Shown: positions 26,881-35,874, numbered from the stretch's first letter. The stretch: 64,000 nucleotides of DNA from Prevotella illustrans (GCF_017426725.1 NZ_JAERMS010000009.1:1-64000), one strand, 5' to 3'. Notes: a model not told the origin generated them from the letters alone. Made by a program: numbers and translations.

Positions 26881-27717
26881 TCACCACGGTTGCGAGAAAT
26901 CATTCATCTGGATGAGCGCACGCTGGTCGGGATTGCCCGACAAAATGACGCCCACATGGTCGGTCTCCTTCGTCCCACCGTCCGTAACGGTCAGCTCCAA
27001 CTTACCTTTAATCCACGGGAAGATGGTCGACATAGAGCTTCTGCGGTTCAGTTGCGCCCGTAGCGGTTCCTTCGTCTTCATCTCGATCAGCAGTGACGGC
27101 GTCTCATGACTGGCCATCTGTATCGTACCGGTCAGTTCACAGTAGAGCGAGTCATTCTTTGGCTCTGTCCATGTCACGTTTAATTGCTTGGCGCTACAGT
27201 CAAACTGGTTCAAATCAAAATCACCTCGCTTCGTGTTCTCTCTCACGGTGACCGTGTAATCGCTCAGCGTCCATCGATTATCCGTGCCTATCTGTGCCTG
27301 AAAACGGTAGGCATTCTGTATCTCGTCGCTGTTATGTGCCGAGAACATGCGAGCCTGCAACTGTTTCTGGGGCGTCTCCGAGAAAAGATAATCCTCAAAA
27401 TAGTAATCCGACTGACGGTAAAGCACTTCCCAGTTACGGGTGCCGTCGATCTTGAGCGTGTCGCGAATCTCGCACTTCGGAAAGTATTCCATCATGAATT
27501 TTGCCCGCTCGACATCGGTCGACAACCCGAAATATTGATGCGACAGATAAGCCATAAAAAGCATGTCGGTCAACGATTCGTTGGCCTGGCGCACGTATTC
27601 ATAGGCCTGATAACCCGGTGCCGTCGCGTCACGGCCCGAACTTGACTCGGTTAAACAACTCGTCAGGCAGCAAACCATCATGGCAAGCCATGCCGAAAGA
27701 TATATTTTCTTTTTCAT
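26881..27717 (-). CDS. Hypothetical lipoprotein (278 aa)
   Basis: Secreted lipoprotein with a signal peptide and lipobox CLTSC (Cys21). The mature protein is rich in Trp, Tyr and polar residues without a domain I recognise; the C-terminal half is probably beta-rich. It is the last gene of the minus-strand run that starts with the lipoprotein at 30581 and the ECF sigma factor, and lies 20 bp after the 212-aa outer-membrane protein gene. It is therefore a likely envelope component under that sigma factor. Function unknown. Confidence 0.75.
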   Translation of the reverse strand: MKKKIYLSAWLAMMVCCLTSCLTESSSGRDATAPGYQAYEYVRQANESLTDMLFMAYLSHQYFGLSTDVERAKFMMEYFPKCEIRDTLKIDGTRNWEVLYRQSDYYFEDYLFSETPQKQLQARMFSAHNSDEIQNAYRFQAQIGTDNRWTLSDYTVTVRENTKRGDFDLNQFDCSAKQLNVTWTEPKNDSLYCELTGTIQMASHETPSLLIEMKTKEPLRAQLNRRSSMSTIFPWIKGKLELTVTDGGTKETDHVGVILSGNPDQRALIQMNDFSQPW

Positions 27718-27737
27718 CTTGATATTATCTTTTAAAA

Positions 27738-28376
27738 TTAAAAACGATAGCCAGCTATCATACGGGCCACACCTAAGCAGCCGTAACCCAGTTCCGACCC
27801 GAAGAAAACACGCTTACCCATCTGAATACCGAAGCCCGTAAACTGCCCCGTAAAGCGGATCTTATGATGTCCCGACCGCTCTTCCATGCTACGGGTGTAG
27901 CGCAGCGACACGCCTACGCCGGCCTCTGTGTACATGCGGAAGCCCCGATGGCGCAGATAATAATAACGCAAAGCAGGCATGAGCGTGAAGTAACTGTCGC
28001 GCGAGGTGGCCACCGTCTTGTCCGTCAACCTGCTTTTCCAGGTGTTCTTTGTGTATTCATACGACGCCGTCAGGCCATAGCTCATCCAGCGTCCTACCTT
28101 GAAATCCTGCCGGAAAGCCACGGTATAGCAGGGCGGTTGCACGCTTCCGTCGTCATAGATTTTCAAATGACGATAGGCGGCGAGCGGCTTTTCTCTGTAA
28201 AACCAGTAATCATACGTGTCTTCACTGCTCAAGTTCCACTTCAGATTCGAGGTGCCAATGCCCATTCCTACCGACACTTCCCGCAGGGGAATGTCGTCGT
28301 TCTGCGCCCGTCCCGCCATCGGCCAGGCCGCCAGCAGTACGAAAAAGAGCAGAAACGGTTGTTTCTTTACATTCAT
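27738..28376 (-). CDS. Hypothetical outer-membrane beta-barrel protein
   Basis: Exported protein of 212 residues: signal peptide cleaved after GRAQ (about residue 25), then alternating aromatic beta strands (YGLTASYEYTKNTW, RMYTEAGVGVSLRYT, GQFTGFGIQMGKRVFFGSELGYG) ending in an aromatic C-terminus (AGYRF), the pattern of a small outer-membrane barrel. Ligand unknown. It follows the anti-sigma/barrel protein gene by 27 bp and belongs to the same operon. Confidence 0.75.
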   Translation of the reverse strand: MNVKKQPFLLFFVLLAAWPMAGRAQNDDIPLREVSVGMGIGTSNLKWNLSSEDTYDYWFYREKPLAAYRHLKIYDDGSVQPPCYTVAFRQDFKVGRWMSYGLTASYEYTKNTWKSRLTDKTVATSRDSYFTLMPALRYYYLRHRGFRMYTEAGVGVSLRYTRSMEERSGHHKIRFTGQFTGFGIQMGKRVFFGSELGYGCLGVARMIAGYRF

Positions 28377-28403
28377 CTTTTCAATGTTCTTGATGGTTTA
28401 TTT

Positions 28404-29618
28404 TTATTTTGTTTGAATCCGTATTCCTAATTGCAGGGCGGGGCTGAAGGGCTTTTCCTTGAAGAAGGTCTGCACCGAACTGCCGTTATCGGGCGCGTAG
28501 CGCAGCGACGGCTCAACGTAAACGCCCACCACGGGGGTCAGTTTGAAGATCGCTCCTAAACCTGCCGTCACCGAGAATTGCGTTTGATCTTTCTTCATCG
28601 GCTGGCGTGTTCCTTCCGTTCGGGTGTCGGCCTTGACGTTGAAGTCCACTTGCGCGCCGCCCATGGCGTAGACCGCAAACCGCCGGCCGTGTAGTAAACG
28701 ATAGTTGACTGTCAGCGGCACGCCCACGTAATGAAGTTGTTGGCGGGTCGTCATGGCATGTTCTCGCATGCGACGGGTAAAGGTGGCGTTGAGTCGGGTA
28801 TAAACCACACCTGTCGTCAGGCTCCATGAAGTCGTCAGCGGCACGTCTACCGTGAGTCCTACGGATAGCGGCAGGTCGTGATGAGCTTCTTCGCCATAGC
28901 CTACAAGATACACCGTCGCGTCGTCAGGGGCCGTTGCCGCCCGCGACAACCCGGGGCCGTTGCGCTTGGCCATGTGGTATTGACGCTGCATTTCGGGCGA
29001 CATGACCACCCCGTTTTGCCGCTGATAGCCCATCAACCCGTTGCCCGCGTAGAGCCGCAGGCTGACACCGGGCGTAGTGGCGCGGCGTATGGCGGGCGCC
29101 GTCGTAGAAGATCGCGGTTGCGGAACAGGCCGTGAAGGCGTGACAGGCTGTGACCGGCGGGGTGCTTTCTCGGGCGAATCGTCGACAGGCGAAACAGTCG
29201 GTTCATGGCAATAAGGGGCAGTCGGTCCCTCCGGAGCTGCCGAAGGGGCGGGCAAGGAGAGTCCTTTCCGCTCCCGCGCCACCTTGTTTTGAGCCACGAC
29301 GGGCACCGATTCCGAGGGTTCCATACCTATCGATTGCCGGACGGCACGCTGCCTGTCCAACAGTTTTTGCTCCGTGCCCAACTGCCCGACAGCCTGCTCT
29401 CCCTGCCTGCTCAACCATAAAACGCTTCCTCCCACCACCGCTATGACGACTGCCGCGGCGGCTATCCAACGACGCAAAGCCATCCGACGTGCGGCCACGG
29501 CGGCCGACCGGCCGTCGAGCGCCTGCTCAATGCCCGCCCACAGCTCATCGCCGACAGGTTCTTCCTGCTGTGCCACGCGCTTGCGAAGGGTGTCCGTCCA
29601 ATCTGTTTGTTTCATCAT
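28404..29618 (-). CDS. Membrane-anchored anti-sigma-like protein fused to beta-barrel domain
   Basis: Protein of 404 residues with three parts. The N-terminal cytosolic region (1-45) has the DTLRKRV…DELWAGIEQAL motif common in Bacteroidota proteins encoded beside ECF sigma factors. One membrane helix follows (about 49-69), then a Pro/Ser-rich linker (about 85-185). The C-terminal half (about 190-404) is an outer-membrane beta-barrel-like domain (PF13568 type) ending LGIRIQTK. Its start overlaps the sigma stop by four bases (ATGA), so it is translationally coupled and may hold the sigma factor inactive. How one chain would bridge inner and outer membranes is unclear. Confidence 0.8.
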   Translation of the reverse strand: MMKQTDWTDTLRKRVAQQEEPVGDELWAGIEQALDGRSAAVAARRMALRRWIAAAAVVIAVVGGSVLWLSRQGEQAVGQLGTEQKLLDRQRAVRQSIGMEPSESVPVVAQNKVARERKGLSLPAPSAAPEGPTAPYCHEPTVSPVDDSPEKAPRRSQPVTPSRPVPQPRSSTTAPAIRRATTPGVSLRLYAGNGLMGYQRQNGVVMSPEMQRQYHMAKRNGPGLSRAATAPDDATVYLVGYGEEAHHDLPLSVGLTVDVPLTTSWSLTTGVVYTRLNATFTRRMREHAMTTRQQLHYVGVPLTVNYRLLHGRRFAVYAMGGAQVDFNVKADTRTEGTRQPMKKDQTQFSVTAGLGAIFKLTPVVGVYVEPSLRYAPDNGSSVQTFFKEKPFSPALQLGIRIQTK

Positions 29619-30154
29619 CTTTGCGTCTTAATATATTCTTTCATCATTCGGGCCAGCATTTTCTTGGCCCTGGAGTATTGCGAAGCCGAACTGTTTTCAC
29701 GGATATGCAGCAACCGGGCTATCTCCTTGTGCGACCGCTGTTCGAAAACGTAGAGGTTGAAGACCATCCGATAGCCGACGGGCAGCCGTCCCAGCATTTC
29801 GGTAACGACCTCGGGAGGCACTTGTTCCACAGGCGGCTCGTCCTCGTCGGGCAGCTCCGGCATGCTGTCGGTCAGCACCCAGCGCTCGTGCTTCCTTATA
29901 TAGTCGACCGACCGGTTGGCGACGATGCGCAGCAGCCATGCCATAAGTGAGCCTTTGCCCCGGTATTGGAAGTCGCCGATGTGCGTCAGAACCTGGATAA
30001 AACTCTCCTGAACGATGTCTTTACGGGCGTCGATGTCGCCCACATAGCGGTGACTGACAGCCATGGCTCGCCCGACGCAACCGTCGTACAGCTGTCGCAT
30101 GGCCCGGCGGTCTCCCCGCCTGATTCCGTCCAAGATGATTTCTTCCGATTCCAT
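29615..30154 (-). CDS. ECF-type RNA polymerase sigma factor
   Basis: Sigma-70 family ECF factor of 179 residues. Region 2 is seen in MRQLYDGCVGRAMAVSHRYVGD..ARDIVQESFIQV-like sequence (about 18-62), and region 4 in GRLPVGYRMVFNLYVFEQRSHKEIARLLHIRENSSASQYSRAK (about 120-165), including the helix-turn-helix. It is preceded by a lipoprotein gene 7 bp away and overlaps the anti-sigma-like gene. It likely directs expression of its own operon in response to envelope state; the signal is unknown. Confidence 0.93.
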   Translation of the reverse strand: MESEEIILDGIRRGDRRAMRQLYDGCVGRAMAVSHRYVGDIDARKDIVQESFIQVLTHIGDFQYRGKGSLMAWLLRIVANRSVDYIRKHERWVLTDSMPELPDEDEPPVEQVPPEVVTEMLGRLPVGYRMVFNLYVFEQRSHKEIARLLHIRENSSASQYSRAKKMLARMMKEYIKTQR

Positions 30155-30161
30155 CCGCCTT

Positions 30162-30581
30162 TCAGAGGGTTCGTTTCGTCGCGCTGAATTGGTAGGAAGC
30201 GCCGCCGATGACTACGACACCACTCCATAGACCTGTCTTTTTATGATAGACGGCCACCCATTTCGGTCCGGTCGGATTTTCCTTCTGCGTCAGGTCGAAG
30301 TATTCGGTGGTGTCGGAGCTGCCCGTATGCAGATAGATGGCCACGACGGGAGCGCTGACGCCGGGCAAACGGCCAAAGGTCATTTCCGATCCGGTCACGC
30401 GCAACGTTGTCGTCACGGTCTGACTGCCATTGCCCGTCAGCTCAATCGTAAAACTACCCCGCCACGGCGACAGCACACCGTCCCCCGGAGTCTGGCTCGG
30501 AATGTCGGTATCGTTAGCTACGGTGCATGCGGTGAGACCGAAACAAAACAGCAGCAAAAGCGTGTAGAAAATTCTTTTCAT
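30162..30581 (-). CDS. Hypothetical lipoprotein, first gene of ECF sigma operon
   Basis: Lipoprotein of 139 residues with lipobox GLTAC (Cys19) and a mature part of beta strands (FTIELTGNGSQTVTTTLRVTG, VAIYLHTGSSDTTEYFDL, GLWSGVVVIGGASYQFSATK) that suggests a small calycin- or jelly-roll-like fold. It lies 7 bp before the ECF sigma gene and divergent from the U32 peptidase gene. It could sense or respond to the signal for that sigma factor, but this rests on position only. Confidence 0.7.
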   Translation of the reverse strand: MKRIFYTLLLLFCFGLTACTVANDTDIPSQTPGDGVLSPWRGSFTIELTGNGSQTVTTTLRVTGSEMTFGRLPGVSAPVVAIYLHTGSSDTTEYFDLTQKENPTGPKWVAVYHKKTGLWSGVVVIGGASYQFSATKRTL

Positions 30582-30698
30582 GACTACTTTTCTTGTGGTT
30601 GTCTATCATCATAACTTCATGATGGTGAAAATCTTGCATGAGAAAATACAAAAAAATGATTTGCGGGATGAAAAAAGCGTCTTGTCACTTTATTTTCG

Positions 30699-30706
30699 TA
30701 CTTTTG
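30699..30706 (+). promoter_or_regulatory. -7 box upstream of U32 peptidase-family gene
   Basis: TACTTTTG matches TAnnTTTG, about 25 bases before the ATG at 30731. The only nearby TTG (30682) is 14 bases away, shorter than usual. Confidence 0.45.
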
Positions 30707-30730
30707 CAGCCCTATCCTATATAAGATTGT

Positions 30731-31987
30731 ATGCAACAAGAGATATCAGAATTTGAAATCATGGCTCCCGTAGGCTCGCGCGAAAGCTTAGCGGCAGCCA
30801 TCCAAGCCGGTGCCAACTCGGTTTATTTCGGCATCGGTCAGCTCAATATGCGGTCGCATTCGGCCAATCATTTCACCATCGACGACCTGCGGGAGATTGC
30901 CGCCACGTGCGCCGAACATAACATCAAGAGCTATCTGACGGTCAATACCATCATCTATGGCGAAGACCTCAGTACGATGCACGAGATTATCGATGCCGCC
31001 AAAGAGGCCCAAATCAGTGCCGTTATCGCCAGCGACGTAGCCGTGATGGCCTACTGCAACGAGGAGGGTGTAGAGGTTCACCTCTCCACGCAGCTCAATA
31101 TCACGAACATCGATGCCCTGAAATTCTACGCACGCTTTGCCGATGTGGTCGTGTTGGCGCGCGAACTGAATATGGAACAGGTGGCCGACATCCACCGACA
31201 GATTAAAGAACAGCACATCTGTGGCCCCAAGGGCGAACTCATCCGCATCGAAATGTTCTGCCATGGTGCCCTCTGTATGGCTGTCAGTGGTAAGTGTTAT
31301 ATGAGTCTGGCCAACTCTAACCGCTCGGCCAATCGTGGAGAATGCGTGCAGATATGCCGCCGTTCGTACACCGTCACCGACAACGAGACGGGCAATGAGT
31401 TGGAGATTGACAATCAATACATCATGAGTCCGAAGGATCTGAAGACCCTTCGCTTCATCGATCGGATGATAGAGAGCGGTGTCACCGTGTTCAAAATAGA
31501 AGGTAGGGCGCGTGGTCCTGAATACGTATATACCGTCGTTAGCTGTTACCGCGAGGCCATCCAAAGTGTGGTTGACGGCACTTTTACCGGGGAAAAGAAA
31601 GACCAATGGGACGAGCGACTGGCCACAGTGTTCAATCGTGGCTTCTGGGATGGCTACTATCAGGGGCAGACATTGGGCGAATGGAACCAAAATTACGGCA
31701 GTGCCGCCACAGAAAAGAAAGTGCTTGTGGGCAAGGTTGTGAAGTATTTCTCTAAACTCGGCGTGGCCGAAATGGCCGTTGAGGCTTCGGAAATGAGTCT
31801 GGGCGACAAGCTCCTTATCACCGGACCGACCACCGGCGTGATGTATCTCGATGCCGAAGAGATACGCTACGACCTCAAACCGGTGGATAAAGCCGAAAAA
31901 GGATGGCGCGTATCCGTTCCCGTTCCGGGCAAGGTTCGTCCTAATGACAAACTCTTTAAACTCGTCAAAACCGAGAAAAAGAAGTAA
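30731..31987 (+). CDS. U32 family peptidase / RNA hydroxylase-like protein
   Basis: Protein of 418 residues of the U32 family. Members once called collagenases include RlhA and TrhP, which hydroxylate 23S rRNA or tRNA with the help of an Fe-S cluster. Signature parts are MAPVGSRESLAAAIQAGANSVYFG (11-35) and the Cys-rich segment CHGALCMAVSGKC…NRGECVQICRRSY (about 177-213), which supplies the presumed cluster ligands. A C-terminal beta-barrel-like domain follows (about 330-415). Which RNA is the target cannot be read from the sequence. The gene is monocistronic, with a -7 box upstream and a strong terminator after it. Confidence 0.87.
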   Translation: MQQEISEFEIMAPVGSRESLAAAIQAGANSVYFGIGQLNMRSHSANHFTIDDLREIAATCAEHNIKSYLTVNTIIYGEDLSTMHEIIDAAKEAQISAVIASDVAVMAYCNEEGVEVHLSTQLNITNIDALKFYARFADVVVLARELNMEQVADIHRQIKEQHICGPKGELIRIEMFCHGALCMAVSGKCYMSLANSNRSANRGECVQICRRSYTVTDNETGNELEIDNQYIMSPKDLKTLRFIDRMIESGVTVFKIEGRARGPEYVYTVVSCYREAIQSVVDGTFTGEKKDQWDERLATVFNRGFWDGYYQGQTLGEWNQNYGSAATEKKVLVGKVVKYFSKLGVAEMAVEASEMSLGDKLLITGPTTGVMYLDAEEIRYDLKPVDKAEKGWRVSVPVPGKVRPNDKLFKLVKTEKKK

Positions 31988-31989
31988 AA

Positions 31990-32025
31990 AAATAAGGCCA
32001 TCGTTCTTCAGCGATGGCCTTATTT
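31990..32025. terminator. Intrinsic terminator after U32 gene
   Basis: A 14-base perfect stem (AAATAAGGCCATCG with CGATGGCCTTATTT) around an eight-base loop. T- and A-rich edges make it suitable for both strands, and the genes on either side converge. Confidence 0.85.
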
Positions 32026-32038
32026 GATTTAAAATGGT

Positions 32039-32058
32039 CTTTCCTAATATTGGGAAAG
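32039..32058. repeat. Palindrome like that at 4566-4583
   Basis: CTTTCCTAATATTGGGAAAG is palindromic apart from one G.T pair, and resembles TTTCCCAAATTTGGGAAA at 4566. Both copies lie between convergent genes. Confidence 0.45.
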
Positions 32059-32081
32059 GCAGAAATGGAGGAAAAAGATGT

Positions 32082-33197
32082 TTATTTATTGCGTACAGGG
32101 TTGGCGTAAATGCCAAGGAAGATGTCTTTTAGCGTATCGGGATCGGTGATGTCGTAGTCGTTGAGACGCTCCATATAACGCAGGAATTGTTGCAATTGTT
32201 CTTTGCTGTAATGCTCCTGATAGCAGGTCTGTCCGTAGCGGAGGTCGTGGGCTATATAGTTATTGGGGTATAATAGATAGGCCGCGTTGATGCGTTGGTC
32301 GAGCAATTCGGCCACTCGTTTGTGGTATTCGTTGTTGGTACAGCTGTCGAACTGGCGCAAGTCGGCCTCGGTCAGTTCGGGACATAGTGTGATATGGACC
32401 TTCCCCTTGGGCTGAATGATGCCCGTGAGGATGCTATTGAGGTCTTCACCCGGCTTTTTGATGTATTTTCGGCAACGACTTTCGTAGAGTTCGATGGCCT
32501 TCAGGATGTCGCAACTTTCCCATTCGTAGCTGATACTGACAGGAATGATGTGGAGTTCGCTCAACGCTTTGATCTTATCCTCCGGCTTACTCATGCAGAA
32601 CATCTTGATGATTCCCTGGTCGGTGTGGTCGTTTCCGTCCTTGGTACGCCCGTTGCGCTGGGCTATCCATACGCTTTCGTTCCGCTCGAGCATGGTATGG
32701 CGGATGTAATTGCTCAGATGGCACGACGACATATAGAAATCGCGCATGCGTCCTCCACGCTCCACCCTGAACATTTTGTTCGATTTGCCGATGTCGGTCA
32801 CCAGTCCGGGCTGCATCAGATTGGCACCGAAGGTAATCTCGGTGGTCTCTCGTTCGTGTTTGACGAGCAACTTTTGAAGCAGCAACGCGTCGAGAACAAT
32901 GTCGCGATGGTTTGATACGAAAAGATATTGCGTGTCGGGTCGCAGTTGTTCAAAGCCACTATAACTGAGTTGATCTATGCTGCGACGGATAATCTGAAGC
33001 GTGGCGGCCATCATCACGCCATACTGAAATTCTTTGATCGTATGGTAAGAGAGCAACTCCCGTCGCACTTCTTCTAACCCGCGGTCGGGAAATATCCATG
33101 AGGCCAGTAGCGGAAAGGCTTCCGACTCTGCAATACGACGCATGGCTGCGGGTATTTCTTCGTCGCGATAAGGACGGATGTCGTCGTAATTCTCCAT
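32082..33197 (-). CDS. PlsC/PlsB-like glycerolipid acyltransferase
   Basis: Acyltransferase of 371 residues. The catalytic motif is NHRDIVLDALLL (His97, Asp102 of the HX4D type, with NHRD at 96-99), and GANLMQPGLVTDIGKSNKMFRVERGG and WIAQRNGRTKDGNDHTDQGIIKMF form the glycerol-phosphate pocket region. No membrane helix is predicted with confidence. It probably transfers acyl groups to a phospholipid or ornithine-lipid precursor; the exact acceptor is unknown. The PfkB kinase gene, on the same strand, ends 63 bp upstream. Confidence 0.82.
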   Translation of the reverse strand: MENYDDIRPYRDEEIPAAMRRIAESEAFPLLASWIFPDRGLEEVRRELLSYHTIKEFQYGVMMAATLQIIRRSIDQLSYSGFEQLRPDTQYLFVSNHRDIVLDALLLQKLLVKHERETTEITFGANLMQPGLVTDIGKSNKMFRVERGGRMRDFYMSSCHLSNYIRHTMLERNESVWIAQRNGRTKDGNDHTDQGIIKMFCMSKPEDKIKALSELHIIPVSISYEWESCDILKAIELYESRCRKYIKKPGEDLNSILTGIIQPKGKVHITLCPELTEADLRQFDSCTNNEYHKRVAELLDQRINAAYLLYPNNYIAHDLRYGQTCYQEHYSKEQLQQFLRYMERLNDYDITDPDTLKDIFLGIYANPVRNK

Positions 33198-33260
33198 GAA
33201 AATCTTTATTGTTCGGTTGCAAATATTATATACTTCGATATCGGCGAAGGGAAGAGTCTG

Positions 33261-34142
33261 TTACCGGAACGACTGCCCCGCCACCCGTTCGATGTCTTCG
33301 ATGGTGCCATCGAATGGTCCGTTGTGCGCTAACTTAATGGTGCACATGGCCGCCGCGAACTTACCGGCTTCAAAACAATCGGCTCCCTGTGAACGCATGT
33401 AGAGATAACCGGTGGAATACGTGTCGCCGCAACCTGTGGCATCTACCTGCTCCGTAGGCTCATAGGCCGGTATTTCGTAGAACTTGTTGTCGGCCCAAAT
33501 GTACGAACCATAGTTGCCCAGCGTAATCACGACTTCGCGCACGCCCATCGCCGCCAGACTCAAGGCCACCTCACGCGGGTTATTGCTGCCGCCGATGGTC
33601 ACCATTTCGTGCTCGTTCAGTTTGAGAATGTCCGTATATTGAAGTATTTCAGTTTGGTTTTTCCATCCGACAGGATGCACGCTCTCGCCCCTCACCTCGC
33701 GCAGGAATCCCTGTACGTCAATGGAAACACGGCCCTTAGCGGCCAAAGCAGCCACCACTTTGGGCGAAAAATCATCGGCTAAGAGCGAACCCAGATGGAA
33801 TATTTCAGCCTCCAGCGGTTCCACTTCGTCGAGCGTGAAAGGGTCGGCTTTGGCCAAAACACGTTGGGTTCGATGATTGGTGTCCATGCCATATCGATTC
33901 TCGAAATAAACGGTATGGGCACTATCGTAGCATACAACGTCGATGCCGGCATGGCGCATCCGCTCTATCTCCTTGCGCTGCTCGTCTCCCACCTTCGTTA
34001 TCAATTGGAACGAAGCCTTCGGAGGCAGCTGTTTCATGCCGTAAGCCATGTAGAATGAAGTCCCGCCCGCCATGTAGACGGTCTTCTGTGGGGTTACAAT
34101 CTTGTCGAGCGTAACATGCCCAATACAACAGATATCTATCAT
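33261..34142 (-). CDS. PfkB family carbohydrate/nucleoside kinase
   Basis: Ribokinase-fold kinase of 293 residues. The N-terminal ICCIGHVTLDKIV and GGTSFYMAYG segments bind the sugar, and EQVDATGCGDTYSTGYLY (about 232-250) holds the catalytic Asp and anion hole (GxGD). The substrate is not clear; the unusual FENRYG and HLGSL motifs recall the subgroup annotated as sugar or nucleoside kinases. Start at 34142 was chosen because the sequence upstream overlaps a -7 box (34163-34170). Confidence 0.88.
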   Translation of the reverse strand: MIDICCIGHVTLDKIVTPQKTVYMAGGTSFYMAYGMKQLPPKASFQLITKVGDEQRKEIERMRHAGIDVVCYDSAHTVYFENRYGMDTNHRTQRVLAKADPFTLDEVEPLEAEIFHLGSLLADDFSPKVVAALAAKGRVSIDVQGFLREVRGESVHPVGWKNQTEILQYTDILKLNEHEMVTIGGSNNPREVALSLAAMGVREVVITLGNYGSYIWADNKFYEIPAYEPTEQVDATGCGDTYSTGYLYMRSQGADCFEAGKFAAAMCTIKLAHNGPFDGTIEDIERVAGQSFR

Positions 34143-34162
34143 CCAATCATCATTTGTTATTG

Positions 34163-34170
34163 CAAAGATA
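34163..34170 (-). promoter_or_regulatory. -7 box upstream of PfkB kinase gene
   Basis: Minus strand TATCTTTG matches TAnnTTTG, about 20 bases before the chosen ATG at 34142. No properly spaced -33 TTG. Confidence 0.45.
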
Positions 34171-34250
34171 ACATTAAATATCAAACCCTCACCACTTTTA
34201 TGGTTTTTTCGGCGGATTCTTTCCTCATAGAACGCAGCCCGAAGGGCACT

Positions 34251-35561
34251 TTAGCGATAACTCTTGCGGTCGGGTTTGCCATTGAAAGTTTTACGAATCG
34301 CTTCTACCTGCTCATACAGCATGGGTACTTTGTAGGCTTCGAGGCGTTCGCGGAGATGCCTGGTCAGTTCACGAGCCTTGAGTTCATGGCCCGGGCGCAT
34401 GACGACGAGCAGCCGCAGCACCGTTCCTACGACAGGATGATTGGCCGCCACGCAGAGACATTCGGCGATATTGCCCATCGCGAGGGCCGCTTTCTCCACC
34501 TCTTCGGGCGCAACCTTCAGTCCGCCCGTGTTGATAATGTCGTCGCTGCGACCCATGAGGTGGAGCCGTCCCTCTGCGTCTACGCGGCCCAAATCGGCCG
34601 TGAGCAGTTCGCCGTCAGTCAGTACACTTGCCGTAAGGGCCTCGTTGCCGGCATATCCCGACATGAGCGTGTCGCCTTGGCAACGGATGCGCCGGTCGCT
34701 ATCGACCGTGAAGCGGGCATGCGGCATAGCGGTGCCGACGCAACCTTCAAAACAATGGCTGTCGTTAAAGTTGTAAGTGGCGATGATTCCCGTTTCGGTA
34801 GAGGCGTAGGTGTTGTAGAGTCGGCTGTGAGGAAGCAACCGGCAGAGCTGCCGCATGTCGGTTTGCGCAATGGGTGCCGCGCCTGTTTCTATGAAATCGA
34901 GCTTCGCCGCGTAGGTCTGAAGGCGGTCGGCACTGAAGGTTAGCAGCATACGGATGCTGGCCGGAACCAGAAAAGTGGCCGCCTTGGCGCAGGGGTAATC
35001 CAATGCCTGATAGAAAGCGTTGAGGTCTTTCATGCCTTCGAGCAGATAGAGCGTCGCCCCGCACTGCACGACGGGGTAGACTTTGGAAAGGCAACCGATA
35101 TGATTCATCGGACCACAGATTACAAACACGAGATCGTGGCTGAAGTTCAGGGCCTTGACAAGGTTGTCGGAATTGGCCAATATGGCCCGATGGCTCACCA
35201 TGACACCCTTTGAACGGCCTGTCGTTCCGGTGGTATAGAGCACGTCGGCCACGTCTGCGGGCAGCATGCAGTGGCTCAATTCGGTCTCAAGTTCGGTCAG
35301 TCGACTATCGGGAACATCGTGTTCGAGCGGCACGGCCACCGCGCCCGCCAGATGAATGGCGAAATAATGGACGAGAAAATCGGCCGTCTGACTGCCTCTG
35401 AATACCACCGCCCGCCCCCGTAACGCGGCCATCGTCCGGGCTTTGGCCGACACTTGCTGCCAAAGTTCGGCGTAAGTAATCGTGTCGCAAGGCGTTACGA
35501 TGGCCGGTTGGTCGGCATAAAGGCGAGCGTTGCGGCACAGAAAATCCTCGATGGTCTTCAC
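34251..35561 (-). CDS. AMP-dependent acyl/aryl-CoA (ACP) ligase of pigment cluster
   Basis: ANL-superfamily ligase of 436 residues. The nucleotide motif YTTGTTGRSKGVMVSH lies near residues 109-124, YNTYASTETG (motif A5) near 252, TADLG..D (A7) and GRSDDIINTGGLKVAPEEVE (A8) near 340-365, and the catalytic Lys in RKTFNGKPDRK near the end. The protein is about 60-100 residues shorter than most acyl-CoA synthetases. With the adjacent ACP it probably activates the aryl starter acid (ApeH-like role), perhaps 4-hydroxybenzoate or a cinnamate. It overlaps the ACP gene by four bases (ATGA). Confidence 0.85.
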   Translation of the reverse strand: MKTIEDFLCRNARLYADQPAIVTPCDTITYAELWQQVSAKARTMAALRGRAVVFRGSQTADFLVHYFAIHLAGAVAVPLEHDVPDSRLTELETELSHCMLPADVADVLYTTGTTGRSKGVMVSHRAILANSDNLVKALNFSHDLVFVICGPMNHIGCLSKVYPVVQCGATLYLLEGMKDLNAFYQALDYPCAKAATFLVPASIRMLLTFSADRLQTYAAKLDFIETGAAPIAQTDMRQLCRLLPHSRLYNTYASTETGIIATYNFNDSHCFEGCVGTAMPHARFTVDSDRRIRCQGDTLMSGYAGNEALTASVLTDGELLTADLGRVDAEGRLHLMGRSDDIINTGGLKVAPEEVEKAALAMGNIAECLCVAANHPVVGTVLRLLVVMRPGHELKARELTRHLRERLEAYKVPMLYEQVEAIRKTFNGKPDRKSYR

Positions 35562-35791
35562 TTTCGGTCGGCTATTTTGTGAGTTACCATGGCTACGATG
35601 GCATCGAGCGTTTTCAGATTCTTGGGCGTTGCGTCCTCCGCTTCTAAGACAATGTCGTATTCTTTCGACAAAATCATCAGGATAGTGGTAACGCCCAGCG
35701 AGTCGAGTTCGCTGAAAAGGAAGTCTGAATCGATGTCGACCAAAGGCAGCGCTTCTTCTAAAAGCTCACGAATATGTTGTTTCATTTCCAT
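35558..35791 (-). CDS. Acyl carrier protein (starter loading)
   Basis: ACP of 77 residues with phosphopantetheine attachment Ser31 in the motif LDSLGVTT. Charged helix surface and length are typical. It is the first gene of the leftward half of the pigment locus and directly coupled to the AMP-ligase, so it is probably the carrier for the aryl starter. Two other ACP genes lie in the rightward half. A second in-frame Met (residue 3) is an alternative start. Confidence 0.88.
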   Translation of the reverse strand: MEMKQHIRELLEEALPLVDIDSDFLFSELDSLGVTTILMILSKEYDIVLEAEDATPKNLKTLDAIVAMVTHKIADRK

Positions 35792-35874
35792 ATTTTTTAC
35801 TGAATTGATAATCGATAACTTAGTGATTTACAAGTGGTTGGTTGATATATGGATGTTTCTTTCAAAGTCTTGTT

